A DNA stretch of 64,000 nucleotides, from NCBI GenBank assembly GCA_030765055.1, contig CM060955.1, positions 99,756,024 to 99,820,023 on the forward strand. The letters run 5' to 3'. The notes beneath the pieces were generated by a model, which saw nothing but the letters and a program-made list of their open reading frames with translations, did no database searches and was not told the origin of the DNA. Numbering within the stretch: position 1 is the stretch's first letter; the number at the start of each line of letters is the position of its first letter. Position numbers and translations under genes: made by a program. Below are positions 1 to 10,255 of the stretch, piece after piece. The stretch is from Mantis religiosa (Eukaryota > Arthropoda > Insecta > Mantodea > Mantidae).

Positions 1-633
1 TTATACAAACAAATTCCTGTGTGGGCAATTATGTTGAGGCTTTTGTTAATCCTGTGGGAGTTCAAATGCAAATTATTTGCAATTATGGAGTTGTGCAAAT
101 GAAAATCATAATTTTTTTTTAAATATCTTGCATTCTGGTGGACAAAACACATTGTTTCTAACAGGTAATATTTCCAATTCTTGAAAGATGCCTTTGCTAG
201 GGGTTCTAATAGATACCTTTTTCATTATTCTTATAATTTTCTTTTGAATTTTAAATACCTGGGATACTTTTGGTGAGGAATGTTATAATGGTCTGGCACA
301 GGAGATGTGAGTTTGCACGTAGCCGAAATATACTGATCGCAAGACATTTAACGTACAACATTACTAAGGACTTAGAATGCATAGCACAAACGAGTAAGTT
401 TATGTATTAACTTATCAGTATGAGTACTCCAGGAGAGATGTGAGTCAATCCAAACACCAAGAACCCTTAATAGAGGTTTAGACAAAGGTCAGCAATTTCG
501 TCCTAATAATGAATGTTAAGAACTGCATTTCATTCAAAAGTATAATTCTGGTGTTTATGAGTACAAATGTTGTTAATTTATTTATTTAAAGGTTTCATAA
601 ATGTTTTGAAAGTCAAGTAGTATGTGGAGCTGC
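1..633. other. AT-rich stretch without recognisable feature
   Basis: Only short reading frames and a run of T at about 111-120. I see no coding similarity, tRNA-like boxes or terminal repeats here. Confidence 0.5.
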
Positions 634-805
634 TGCGAGGGATACTATATTTTGAACCTTGGCAACCCTCAATATTGTAGGTGTCATCTGACGTTTCCAG
701 TGTAAAGTTTGACATTGTTGACCATAATCTATTTTAGATATTTTCTCAATAGAGCATCATTTGTTTTGTTTACGTTAACTTGAAAATTGTTTCTCAACAA
801 AAAAC

Positions 806-1620
806 ATGGAATTAATTCATGAAAATGTTCGTGCAATGATTTATTACGTCTTTAGACAAGGATTATCAATACAAGAATGCATCCATCAACTAACTTCCCC
901 ACTTGGCGACGAAGCTCCATCCTTTGCCACTGTGAAACGCTGGTATAACGAATTTAATCGTAGCGCCCGTTCGCTCAATGATGAAGTTCGTCATGGTCAT
1001 CCAAACAGACCAGAAAACATTGATGCTGTCAAAAACTAATAATCCAAGATTGTCATGTGACATAGTGTGAGATTGAGACAACCCTAGGCATTAGTTGCAG
1101 CAGCATATGTAAAATTTTGCATGATTATTTAGCCTCGAGAAAGGTTTGCTCTGGTTGGATCCCATATAATTTCACGCAATCTCAAAAAGATGCTCGTGTC
1201 GATTACTGTACACAAATGCTCAAGAAATACAATGGCTGTGCCTCAAAAGATGTATATAAGATTTTAACAGGTGAAGAATCATGGATATATGTGTATGAGC
1301 CGGAATGTAAACAGCAGACGACTTTATGGGTGTTTCAAGATGAAGCAAATCCAACAAAAGTTGTTCGCACTCGAAGCACTTCGAAGCAAATGGTCACCCT
1401 CTTTTTCAGTAAAACTGACCATGTAGCAACAATGTGTTTAGAGGAACGTGAAACGGTCAATGCCGAATAGTACACAGCCATTTGTTTGCCGGAAGTCTTT
1501 GGTGAAATAAGAAAAACCAACAAGAACCGTAGGATCGTTCATCAGGACAATGCAAGCGCACACACTCACACACACGCACGCACACACACACACATCTCGT
1601 CTAACAACAGAGCACTTAAA
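806..1620 (+). pseudogene. mariner transposase pseudogene
   Basis: The first 77 codons carry the N-terminal helix-turn-helix region typical of mariner transposases (motif TVKRWYNEFNR). A stop at 1037-1039 and frame changes follow. The central part (about 1117-1470) keeps the segment around the first catalytic Asp, but reads TGEESWIY where active mariners have TGDESWIY, so the catalytic Asp appears replaced by Glu. The segment with the second Asp (HQDNASAH, about 1540-1560) is expanded by a CA microsatellite. The third Asp region is missing. The family is clear; function is lost. Confidence 0.8.
1557..1594 (+). repeat. (CA)n microsatellite inside the transposase D2 motif
   Basis: An imperfect run of CACA/CGCA units starts directly after the codons for DNASAH. 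In frame it reads alternating His/Thr/Arg, extending the natural His-Thr codons of the DNAxxHTS motif. Confidence 0.85.
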
Positions 1621-1695
1621 GGCTCTAAACTTTTGCATTTTAAAATTTATACCATCAGGTGCTGTTGCAAAATGTTTGTCATCGGTGTAATTGGT

Positions 1696-1933
1696 CCGCC
1701 TCGGTAGCTTAGATGGTAGGTAGTGCGTCAGCCTCACGTTCCAGAGGTTCCGAATTAGAATTTCGCTCAGAATGAGTTATCTGGATAAGGGTTTTTTCCG
1801 GGAGTTTTCCTTATCCTGAAAGGCGATTGTCTGGTAACTCTAAGCTGTATAGAACCTGTGGTCATTTGAGCATCATTTCACCATTTCATTCATCGTCCGA
1901 TATGGCGTGTTGAAGGACGTAAATTGAAAAAAA
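1696..1933 (+). mobile_element. tRNA-derived SINE, family S1
   Basis: Starts CCGCCTCGGTAGCTTAGATGGTAG (A-box-like). A degenerate B box (GGTTCCGAATTAGAATTTC) follows, then a body ending ...ATTCATCGTCCGATATGG...GGACGTAAATTG and an A-run. Other copies or parts lie at 4956-5194, 41130-41225, 51857-51995, 53580-53823 and 59665-59786. Its RNA polymerase III promoter boxes come from a tRNA; mobilisation would need a partner LINE. Confidence 0.8.
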
Positions 1934-2473
1934 GATTCTTGTAATTTGTAAACGTTGTAATTTGTGAAAATCTGTTTCATAGTGGAAGTGTGTAGAGATT
2001 AACTTTACAAAACAAGCTTAAATATTTGTAAATTAAATTTTAAGGATTTATATCTATGTATTTTGTTTCACAATCAAACAGTATTTTCACACATTGCAAA
2101 GAAAGCAGGTTATCTCCAAATCTCTTAAAGTTTCTAAAGCAGTGGCGAGGGAAGCTCATTTTCATTAGAATAAGGGAGAATAATGACTCAAAGGAGTAAA
2201 GCCACTCTTCAGTACTCTTTCTATTATCCAGCTACACGTAGGCCCTGCTTGCGTTGCAAGACTGGCCACAGTACAAGCAGACATATTCCTGCTTCCCCTC
2301 TCCCTTAGACGTTTCAATTTGTTTCTAGAACTGGCTCACACCACGTGATTTGTTAATCAAACACGGAGAAAGTATGCAATTCATAGATTCATAGAGTTTT
2401 GCTAATAACTTATAACTTCACAATAATTTCCTATTTGTTACCAGTAAATGACATCTACGTAAAACACTATTAC
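1934..2473. other. unannotated spacer
   Basis: AT-rich with a moderately GC-rich patch near 2130-2330. I found no coding similarity, and no boxes or repeats shared with the rest of the window. Confidence 0.4.
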
Positions 2474-2736
2474 TATTATGTGTTTCAAATGGGAAGAGTT
2501 CTAACCTGTAGCGAATCAGATGCGTTAGAGCCGTCAGCATTGCCACCTCGTTACCCCCAATCTTTTTATATTTCTCTCTCTCTTTCTTTCGCACAATTGG
2601 GAGTGTTCTTGGCGCTAGCTCAAACTGAATTTTCCAAAGCTTTATAATAATGCAGTTGTTGAAATCACAATTGCAACATGGATATTCGTATATTACGCAA
2701 ATGGTTTAAATATTTAGTTTAAAATTAACTATAGTT

Positions 2737-3203
2737 TGTAACAGTACTTTTGGGTTATGTTTGAAGTATGAAAAGTTTATAAATTTACAAAAACTAATTA
2801 TGTAAATATATTTAATAATTTAAATATGTAAAAATGTATGTAATCGTGCGATTGGCCGAAATAATAATTATATGACGTAATATGACGTAATGTGGTGACG
2901 TGTCATTGGATCGGCCAATCACAAAATTAAGTAGAAGTAACGATAGTTACGAGAAGTCAATAATCTTTAAGAGGAAGATATGTTCTTCAGTCTTGAATAG
3001 TGACGATAGATCAATAATCTTGTTATGAAGAGAAAGAGATTTTTGTTGTTAACGACGAATGTGATGTATACCGCTGCAAGAACAAAAACGTTTTAAGTTG
3101 TAGTTCGAATCCGTATAAATATAACAAAATAAGAATTCATTGAAATGTTTGAAGTAACCTGCAATAGACTAGTAAAATAATTTCAAGACAGTTAATTATT
3201 ACA
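2737..3203 (+). mobile_element. solo LTR related to the 16.2-kb gypsy-like element
   Basis: Begins TGTAACAG and ends ATTATTACA. Like the LTRs at 16210 and 20386 it contains ATGTATGTA, then GATTGGCCGA, several TGACGTAA/TGACGTGT motifs and TCGGCCAATCAC, in the same order. No internal region follows, so it is a solo LTR, the usual product of LTR-LTR recombination. A 4-bp duplication AGTT is possible only if the final A is shared, so I leave the target duplication undecided. Confidence 0.7.
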
Positions 3204-3336
3204 GTTGCACACATCACCTCCTAAATCGGCATTTCCGTGGGATCTGTGCACACAATCCTGCATGAATATATGAAAATGCTCAATCGGCGATTCTTCAAAC
3301 AAATTCTCGTTACAAGTTCATGAATTACTTGTTTTT

Positions 3337-3579
3337 CTAATCCAACGAAAATGCCAGCGGTGCATCCGTATAGCTGTGAATGTTACTTACGTTAAGAGAT
3401 AATTCGCCATTGTCATTGTCTTTAACGTCTGCGTACTGCAAATTTATGATCATAGGTTCCAAGACCTCGTTACGTGCTATTTCTTTCCAAAAGTCATCTT
3501 CTTGTAGTTTATCTGATGTCTCACGCAGTTTTCCCAGTCTTATGTTCCTTGTCAATTTCCTCGTGAATAATTCGTTCAA
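3337..3579 (-). CDS. short unassigned reading frame within the TIR element
   Basis: An 80-codon frame with a normal-looking, charged composition (segment KLRETSDKLQEDDFWKEIA). It lies between the solo LTR and the right arm of the TIR element, so it could be a transposase fragment, but I do not recognise the family. It has no visible promoter or splice context. It may equally be a chance frame. Confidence 0.2.
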   Translation of the reverse strand: MNELFTRKLTRNIRLGKLRETSDKLQEDDFWKEIARNEVLEPMIINLQYADVKDNDNGELSLNVSNIHSYTDAPLAFSLD

Positions 3580-3865
3580 CGTCAGTCAGTTTAAAAATGT
3601 TGTTTCTGTTTGCAACATAATTTGAGCCCATATTACCTCTGTTGGATTGTTCTAGCCTTAGTAAGGGGGAAGGTGGATCGTGTCCCATTGATCCAGCTGA
3701 TACACGTTTTCAAGGAAGAGTAACTGAATAGTACTGCTTTGAACTTTCTAGAGGAAATAGATTACGAACCACTCATAAACAAAGATATAATGTGACCGGA
3801 GACGTTCTGCCAAACCAGCAAGAAGTGTATCGTTTCCTCTCATCGAATTTAACAAACACCTTGGC

Positions 3866-4271
3866 TTATTCAAAGTACATATTTCTTTTATCACGTCATG
3901 TCGAATGTTTACGTTTCAGTTCAGGCATACATGCCAACCAATAATTATCTTCATTACAGTGCTTACGTTGCAATCCATTGTTATAATATAATGGTATCTA
4001 ATTTATTTGTGTTAGGAAAACTATTTGAGCTAAAAATATGGGGGTTTTACGGTTATGTTAAATACATTACTCTCTCCTTCCTCATGGATCAGTTTTTGCA
4101 AAATCTGAATTTTTGTCTTAGCGCGAATAGTATTTATTAGAGATTGATTAGTTTGCCGCTCGTCACACACCACTTAGCGGGAATGCAATACGACAACACC
4201 GCAGGACTCCGATTGGTTGCTCACCTAGTGGCGCTTAAGGACAAACACCTTCCCATTTGAAACACATAATA
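3866..4271 (+). repeat. right arm of TIR element, repeated at 53 kb
   Basis: About 400 bp shared with 53041-53470 in the same orientation. Long identical blocks include GAGCTAAAAATATGGGG and CGACAACACCGCAGGACTCC. Both copies end at CTTCCCATTTGAAACACATA followed by ATA. No coding sequence is conserved between them. Confidence 0.8.
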
Positions 4272-4947
4272 ATGCTACTGAAATATACTTACAGTTATAT
4301 TCAACAGCAAATAATACAACAACACAATAAACCTTTCTTTATACGCTACAGTAACTTCACGTGAGAAAATCTATCAGTGCTTCCTAACTATCGAATTGCT
4401 TTCGGAAACCTACGAAGCATGATATTCGAATGCGTTAATACAGAAATATTCAGTATTGAATGAACTCGCGGAAGTGGTCATTGGAATCTAAGCAGCTGTC
4501 AGATTGTCCCCAATACTGCGGATGTTCCCGAATAAATTTTGAAAATGTATCCAGAGTAAATAAAATATTGTTTGACATGAATTTTCTTGTTTTTCTTCTT
4601 TTCCTCCTGAAATTCTTGAGGAAGTGGCGCTTCCAGCGCTTCATTGCACTCCACTGCTGTAAAGGAAGCTATATTTAATAGCATATCGGCCAAAAATAAA
4701 ACTGCATACCTTTTTGGCAAGAACGCAGCAAAATATAACCAAAAAATTACACAAAATGCTAGCTAAGCACATCCAGTAATTCAAATGATGATGTTCATAT
4801 AAGGGAAGTTAGAAGACATAGGCATTTTAGGCTGAAAATTAATAACTTCACATCTTCTTATCAATACAATTGGCATAGAGGGATACAAATGAAAATTAAA
4901 TTGGTATTTTAAAGAGAAACAGGTATGCATGAAGTAAAAACTGCCTG
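4272..4947. other. unannotated spacer
   Basis: AT-rich. Overlapping short frames on both strands at 4450-4720 look like chance frames. I recognise nothing else. Confidence 0.4.
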
Positions 4948-4955
4948 GCCATAAT

Positions 4956-5194
4956 TTTTTTTTTAATTTTACGTCCTCCAACGTTAAGTCATATCGGACG
5001 ATGAATGAAATGGGTGAAATGATGCTCAAATGCTCAAATGAGTCCGGGGTCCATGGAGATAAGAGTTACCCGACATTCGTCTTTAAGGATAAGGGAAAAT
5101 CCGGGAAAAACCTTATCCAAGTAACTCACCCTGGCCGAGATTCGAACTCGGGACCTCTTGAACGTGAGGCAGACATGCTACCATCGGGCGCTTT
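4956..5194 (-). mobile_element. tRNA-derived SINE, family S1 (reverse orientation)
   Basis: Read on the minus strand it has the tRNA-like head with B box GAGTTCGAATCTC, the S1 body and an A tail (T-run at 4956). It is flanked by an 8-bp duplication GCCATAAT at 4948-4955 and 5195-5202, supporting retroposition. Confidence 0.85.
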
Positions 5195-5339
5195 GCCATA
5201 ATATACTTATTCTACTATTAGGTTACCTAAAGCTACACATATTTGTGTTGAGATTAAGGAGCCTGTTACGTACTGAATGTTATAAAAAGCTGAGTTATTA
5301 GTTATGGGTGCCCTTTTAACTTTTGGTTCTTAGCATCTC

Positions 5340-5545
5340 ATCCTATACTGATTAGTTTTGTTCAGAGACCTCTTTATCAGGCTTGGGGTAAATGCACGAC
5401 ACGGGACCCGCATTACTTCCTTTCCGAAGGAAGCCATGCTAAGGATTTTTATGCCCGAAAAAGCCATCACAGGGCTTGAACCCACGACCTTGGAAACTAG
5501 AGGCTAGCGTGTTACCCCTAGGCGACTCTGGCTGAATATAGCTAA
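5340..5545 (-). mobile_element. tRNA-derived SINE, family S3
   Basis: On the minus strand: CAGAGTCGCCTAGGGGTAAC (A box), then GTGGGTTCAAGCCC (B box), then a body with TTCGGGCATAAAAATCCTTA and GGCTTCCTTCGGAAAGGAAG. A diverged plus-strand copy at 32225-32400 shares the CTCTAGTTTCCAAGGTCG and AAAATCCTTA...CCTTCCTTTCGAAGGA blocks, as well as the downstream CTCTGAACAAA segment. Confidence 0.7.
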
Positions 5546-6440
5546 TAAATTACAATAGCAATCCCGTCAGCTAAAACGCTCATTTCAGCCTCTCATTGTT
5601 ACCTACGAAATACGTAAATTTGGAAGACATTTGTAAAATTGTAGAAAGAGTTGGGATACGGTAGTAGAAATACTTGGTTATTATGGCAGAAATAGATGTT
5701 GCTTCTCTGAAAGCCTGGAATCGACCAACCTACCTTTTAAATGTATTCCTTTATAGGAATACTGTCGTCTGCCAAAACAAAACACAACTATAATGAAGGT
5801 ACTGAGCGGGAACTGGGAGAAGTTTTAGTTTTGGACCACGCCACGGCAGGTAGGATGGCTCTGCCAATCTAACGGATAAGCGATATCCGCTAACATGGCG
5901 ATTGTTGTGGTTTAGCTACACTGATGTTTCAGCTTCACTTTGTTATCGCTTTGCAGTTGCGGCCTCCTTCGGTTCCACTTTGGGGCTTAGGACCCTCAGT
6001 ATCTCGGTTATACTGTGCCGCTTAGGACCATCAAACGCAAGGAAAGTGTTTGTTACTCTCAGGTTGGCATCTATGACGCAGTGCATACAATGGTGCTATC
6101 TACAGTGAGAACTGGATACTGAAGTGAGAGCGGGGCCAGGGAAAGAGACTAAATCTAACGCGGGTATTTAAAGAAGGAAAGCACAGAACCCTATCATCCC
6201 GCTCATATTCGCATACTAACCTGAATGTTCTAACCTATTACAGGACTCTCGTTATAAAATATAGCTGAGCCATTATTTGCCCTTTACGGCTGCCATCCAA
6301 AGGGCTTGGGAAACAGTGCTTTTCAGGTATCAAACTTTTACACCGTCAAATTGATCCTAAAATGAAAACTTGGCGTTTCAGACAAATCAGCGCAAAGTAC
6401 AGCATAATAAAGGACATGCAGCAAATTACCTATCAAATCA
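5546..6440. other. unannotated spacer with a GC-richer block
   Basis: The part at about 5820-6180 has higher GC and an ATGGCG at 5895, but no sustained frame, splice pattern or repeat match. It could be old transposon or regulatory DNA. I cannot assign it. Confidence 0.3.
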
Positions 6441-6512
6441 TTAGCAATCTTGGAAGATGAACATAAACATCAAGTTTGGTTGTTGAACAACTTTTCGTTT
6501 TTGAGCTATGCT

Positions 6513-6745
<233 letters not shown>

Positions 6746-7890
6746 TTCAACGATTATTTTCTAAAATATGCATATTTTGGATTTAGAGAGTCTCAGAACC
6801 GATTTTCGCTTAAATCTCGACATCAAAATTGTAGGTGGAATACAAAATACAATCTAGACAAAACAAAAGTGGTCAAATTTATAACCTGTCGTACGTCACA
6901 TACTCAAATAGAAATCGGGATTAATGATATGTTATTAGAAGAAATTGACAGCATAACATTTCTGGGCCTTCAAGTGGACAGATGTTTAGATTGGAAAGCT
7001 CACATAAATTATATCTTACCTAAACTCAACCCTGCCTGTTATGCTATCTGAGAGCTGGTTAATGTGAGTTCTATTGGCTCACTTAAATTAGTATATTATG
7101 CATACTTTAACTCTATTATGGAATACGGAATATATTTTGGGGCAACTCAATAGTAAGTAAAAAAATATTTCTTATGCAAAAGAAGGTTATAAGAATCATT
7201 ACTAACACCCACAACAGACGCTCCTGTAAAGATCTTTTTAGAGGATTGAAGATATTAACGCTTCCTTGCATGTATATATTCTCGATCCTAAAATTCTTTG
7301 TAATTCACAGAATAAACACTAGACAAAAGTATAATATCCATTATCCCAGTGCTAAACTTTCTTGCTTCCAGAAAAGTGTGTATTATGAACCTATCAAAAT
7401 ATTTGCCGCACTTCCTAATGTTCTTAAAGAAAAAAAAATGATAATTTCGGTGCTTTTAAAAACGCTGTTAGATAGTACCTTTGCTCAAAATCTTTTTATT
7501 CTGTACAAGATTTTCTGAATGACAAATTATCCTGATAATGCTTCTGTAGCTCTGTAAGTAGTATCTAACTGTTTCAATGACAAATCATTACCAATAAATC
7601 TTTGATGCACGTTGAAAGTTTATTTTTAAAGTACATGTATTTAAGAAATAACAAGGCATAAGCCAAGTGAAAGCTGAATTAAAAATGTTTGATTTTGTAT
7701 CATATATGATTATCCCTGCTTTGATTTCCATAATGTTGTTCATATTGTCCGTATACTATAATATGTGTCTTATGTTAACTTTTGTACATATATATGCTAT
7801 TAAACTTTATACCTATGGACATGTTCAATGTTCACAGCCTTTTCTGGCCACAAGTGAACCTCCTAAACGCAAATTAATCTAATCTAATTT
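6746..7890 (+). mobile_element. non-LTR retrotransposon 3' relic
   Basis: Contains the C-terminal part of a LINE reverse transcriptase. The segment at about 6838-7050 includes SITFLGLQVDRCLDWKAHI, the usual post-palm motif. The segment 7174-7518 includes QKKVIRIITNTHNRRSC and LKILTLPCMYI. A stop at 7049-7051 and a frame change separate them. The 3' untranslated region runs to a simple-sequence tail of TAATC/TAATT units at 7872-7900. The polymerase active site is absent, so this is a dead, 5'-truncated copy. Confidence 0.75.
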
Positions 7891-7960
7891 AATCTAATCA
7901 ATACTTCACCTATTTACTATACGTACGTAAAAGAGAAAGTAAAGTATGTTCGACGTATGA

Positions 7961-8212
7961 GGCCACGCCGTGGCTCAGTGGTTAGACTGCTTGGCTCTCA
8001 CCAAGGCGGCCCAGGTTCGATCCCAGGCGACCGCAAAGTGAGATTTGTGGTGGACAACACGGCGTTGGGGCGGATTTTCTCCGGGACCTCCGGTTTCCCC
8101 CGCCATCTCATTCCACCGGTGCTCCATCTTCATCTCATGTATCATCAGTGTCACCGCCTGCGGTACCGTATGTAGTAAAAGTGGGCGTTAAACACTACAA
8201 ATTTCATTTCAT
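7961..8212 (+). mobile_element. tRNA-derived SINE, family S2, with 12-bp TSD
   Basis: The head GGCCACGCCGTGGCTCAGTGG then TTAGACTGC gives an A box; AGGTTCGATCCC is a clear B box. A non-tRNA body follows (TTTTCTCCGGGACCTCCGG) and an (ATTTC)n tail. It is exactly bounded by a 12-bp duplication TTCGACGTATGA at 7949-7960 and 8213-8224, so it is a complete insertion of about 252 bp. A diverged relative is at 39205-39540. Confidence 0.92.
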
Positions 8213-8224
8213 TTCGACGTATGA

Positions 8225-8660
8225 TTTGCCAACAGAAGAGCTTTTTTTGCCAAACTTACGAACTTTGGACTCCAGCACCAATAAAGAAGGAAGTATAGAT
8301 ACTGTCTAATTAGTAGGCCCCAGAGTTTTAGGTTTTAACGTAATTTCACCTAAAAAGAAATAAATGAGGGTTTCACACCTAAAATAGCCTAAATAGTTGC
8401 TTTCCCTTTTTGAAACGAAGAATGTTATTTTCCGATTTTCAAAGTTAATTTGGAAGGCCATATTCAAGAGTAAATTATTACAGAAGTGAAATGCACCATT
8501 AAATGACATTCGGCTCAATAAGGGAAAGATGTAACGGTAAATCAGGCCAACCGAGCTTCGAATTCTATTCCTCCGAAGCTCTTCAGTCAAGAAGGTTTTC
8601 TTAAAAGCTCCAACACGTATACAATTTTAGTTAATTGATGGAAATTAATCATTTCTTAAC
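8225..8660. other. unannotated spacer
   Basis: AT-rich. A minus-strand frame at 8306-8590 has no recognisable motifs and is not called. Confidence 0.4.
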
Positions 8661-8818
8661 ACTGGCCATATATAGGCTAAGGTTTTTGATAGAGTCAACA
8701 TGAAAAATTCAACACCATGACCGGGATTTGAACCACGGATCTCCTGGTCTCCGTCCAGTCGCTCTTACCCATTGAGCCGCCATGGTATTGAATTTTTCAT
8801 GTTGACTCTATCTATCGT
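8661..8818 (-). mobile_element. tRNA-like SINE with inverted flanking arms (family S5)
   Basis: A 70-nt tRNA-like unit lies on the minus strand at 8715-8784: CCATG/CATGG acceptor ends, A box GGCTCAATGGGTAAGAG, anticodon stem CTGG/CCAG with loop ACGGAGA, and B box GTGGTTCAAATCCC. Its two flanks are inverted copies of one another (8688-8719 against 8781-8812, 32 bp with one mismatch). A related arrangement is at 52150-52405. The sequence beyond the 3' arm (CCTTAGCCTATA) is shared by both loci. Confidence 0.75.
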
Positions 8819-8827
8819 GTACAATTG

Positions 8828-8958
8828 TTCAAAAAGAAAGTACCGGCAACCCCTCTTCCACCTGAGTCGATGCTTACGCGCTGGGAAAATTGGCTGTCTG
8901 CTTCCGTTTACTATGCCGAGCATATAAGGACATTAAAACTGTCCTCAATGCATTATTC
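8828..8958 (+). pseudogene. hAT-superfamily transposase-like relic
   Basis: The frame starting at 8828 reads a short piece containing VPATPLPPESMLTRWENWL followed by SVYYAEHIRTL. The LPP...LTRWxxWL...YYAEH pattern is typical of hAT-like domesticated or transposase proteins found in many insects. A better-preserved relative of the same region is at 49340-49930 on the minus strand (LPPQPELTRWGSWL). Only about 40 codons survive. Confidence 0.55.
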
Positions 8959-8959
8959 A

Positions 8960-9340
8960 AATTCAAATGTATTCACCCTTTAAAACCAAATCTGTACATA
9001 GTACCGTGATATAGGATACGTCAGCAAATTTACACTTTATATTACAAGGTTAAACATCAAATATATCTTACCTACATTCAATTATAATGTAACACAAATT
9101 AGATATAATTATAAATGAGAGAAATGAACAAGCAAAGTAAATTCATGTCTTATGAGTTTCCGGATTTCTTAAGTTGCAGATATTCCTTTACTGTGTAAAA
9201 GCAGTGCCCCTGCAAGAAAGCCCTTGTTCTAGTTTTAAACACGTTGTAGTTATCTATGCTTTTGATGTCATTAGGAAGGGAATTGTAAACTATTGTACAG
9301 GAATGCAGTACTCCGATCTTAAACATTGTAGTTCTGTAGG
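8960..9340 (-). mobile_element. LINE 3' end relic
   Basis: The minus-strand frame from about 9336 to the stop at 9150-9152 reads YNSLPNDIKSIDNYNVFKTR, then an FLQGHCFYTVKEYL segment. This is the typical C-terminus of a LINE reverse transcriptase (LPxxIK...FKxxLKxxL). The 3' untranslated part continues toward 8960. The copy is heavily 5'-truncated. Confidence 0.65.
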
Positions 9341-9439
9341 CGGGAGCGAGTGGATGTTAAATCCTAGGCATCGGTCATGACTAAGGGCCCTGACCGCGGC
9401 TCTAGGGGCTCAAGGAAAACATAGGTGGAAATTGTGGCC

Positions 9440-9647
9440 CAGGATGACTTGGGCGTGTCTTACTGAATAGGCTAATATGTTAAATCTAATGCGCTGCCTT
9501 TTTGGCAGCTGTCGCTTACATAATACATATATGCACACATACACACATACATGTATCGGTCATTAATTTTTTTTCCTTGTAATGGAAGGATGTCTTACGA
9601 ACTAATTCTAATGCGTTGCCTTTATTTGGTAGTAGTCACTTGCGATC

Positions 9648-9681
<34 letters not shown>

Positions 9682-9735
9682 AGTTGTTAATTTTGCTCCT
9701 TTTAATGAGAAGGATGTCTTAAGTTTAGGTTTCCA
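9440..9735. repeat. diverged ~105-bp tandem duplication with (CA)n/(TA)n core
   Basis: Segments ATCTAATGCGCTGCCTTT (9485) and TTCTAATGCGTTGCCTTT (9606) begin successive repeats. Each then has a CACTTGCGATCTGCATA-like part, a CA or TA microsatellite (TA at 9649-9678), GTCRGTYRTTAATTTT and AGGATGTCTTA. About two and a half units are visible. Confidence 0.7.
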
Positions 9736-10255
9736 TACAGTAATGCCCGATTTCACCAACAGATGTTAAAATCGACGTTAACAAATGTAACGTAACAATT
9801 GTCAGGACTTCTCGTCGAGACTCCGAGGAGGACACATCGTGAGCAGGAGACTACTAGACTACGGAGAGAAGCAGCATCCCGGTGGTGTAGAAGAAGCTGA
9901 CCGAAGCAAAGAAGCTGCCACCGCTGGATCGGCTTGTCATTGCCGAGGCTCAGAGCCAAAGACTAGCTGACTTATCGGCAACTAACAGTCTAATTGGGAG
10001 AAAACAAGTTCACCAGCCAACAGTCTCTGACTGGAATCTAAGGCGCCTTCGGGTCTGAACCTCTGTTCTCACGCTTATTGGCACCCTTTAGCTGTTCTTT
10101 CTCTTACTCTGTACTATTTTCCTCTTTTCTATCTAATCTTAAGCCCCCTGTTAGGTAGTATTTAAGCTTTCTCTTACTCTTCTCACTTCCTATATATCGT
10201 TACGCAACTCAGATATTTATTTAACTGTTAACTCACTAGAATTGTAACCTCCACC

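Larger units (their letters stand above)
634..1695 (+). mobile_element. mariner-like DNA transposon relic (family A)
   Basis: A degenerate mariner body. The left end reads GCGAGGGATACTATATTTTG near 635, resembling a mariner terminal repeat. A 5' leader runs to the ATG at 806, followed by broken transposase sequence to about 1600. The right end is lost: the sequence passes into a tRNA-derived SINE at 1696 before the third catalytic Asp region. Mariners move by cut-and-paste through a D,D34D transposase acting on TIRs at TA sites. This copy cannot encode one. Confidence 0.75.
2474..4271. mobile_element. TIR-bounded element of unknown superfamily, split by a solo LTR
   Basis: The ends are a 23-bp perfect inverted repeat: TATTATGTGTTTCAAATGGG at 2474, continuing AAG to 2496, and its reverse complement at 4249-4271. 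No target duplication beyond a possible TA could be assigned. The right part (about 3866-4271) recurs at 53041-53470, ending at the same terminal motif, which supports a real element end. A solo LTR lies inside at 2737-3203. No recognisable transposase was found. Confidence 0.6.

Noticed and set aside
4450..4720. Three overlapping frames of 64-73 codons
   Set aside because: Overlap on both strands, no recognisable motifs.
5902..6108. 68-codon frame in a GC-richer block
   Set aside because: Cys/Ser/Leu-rich chance composition, no homology recognised.
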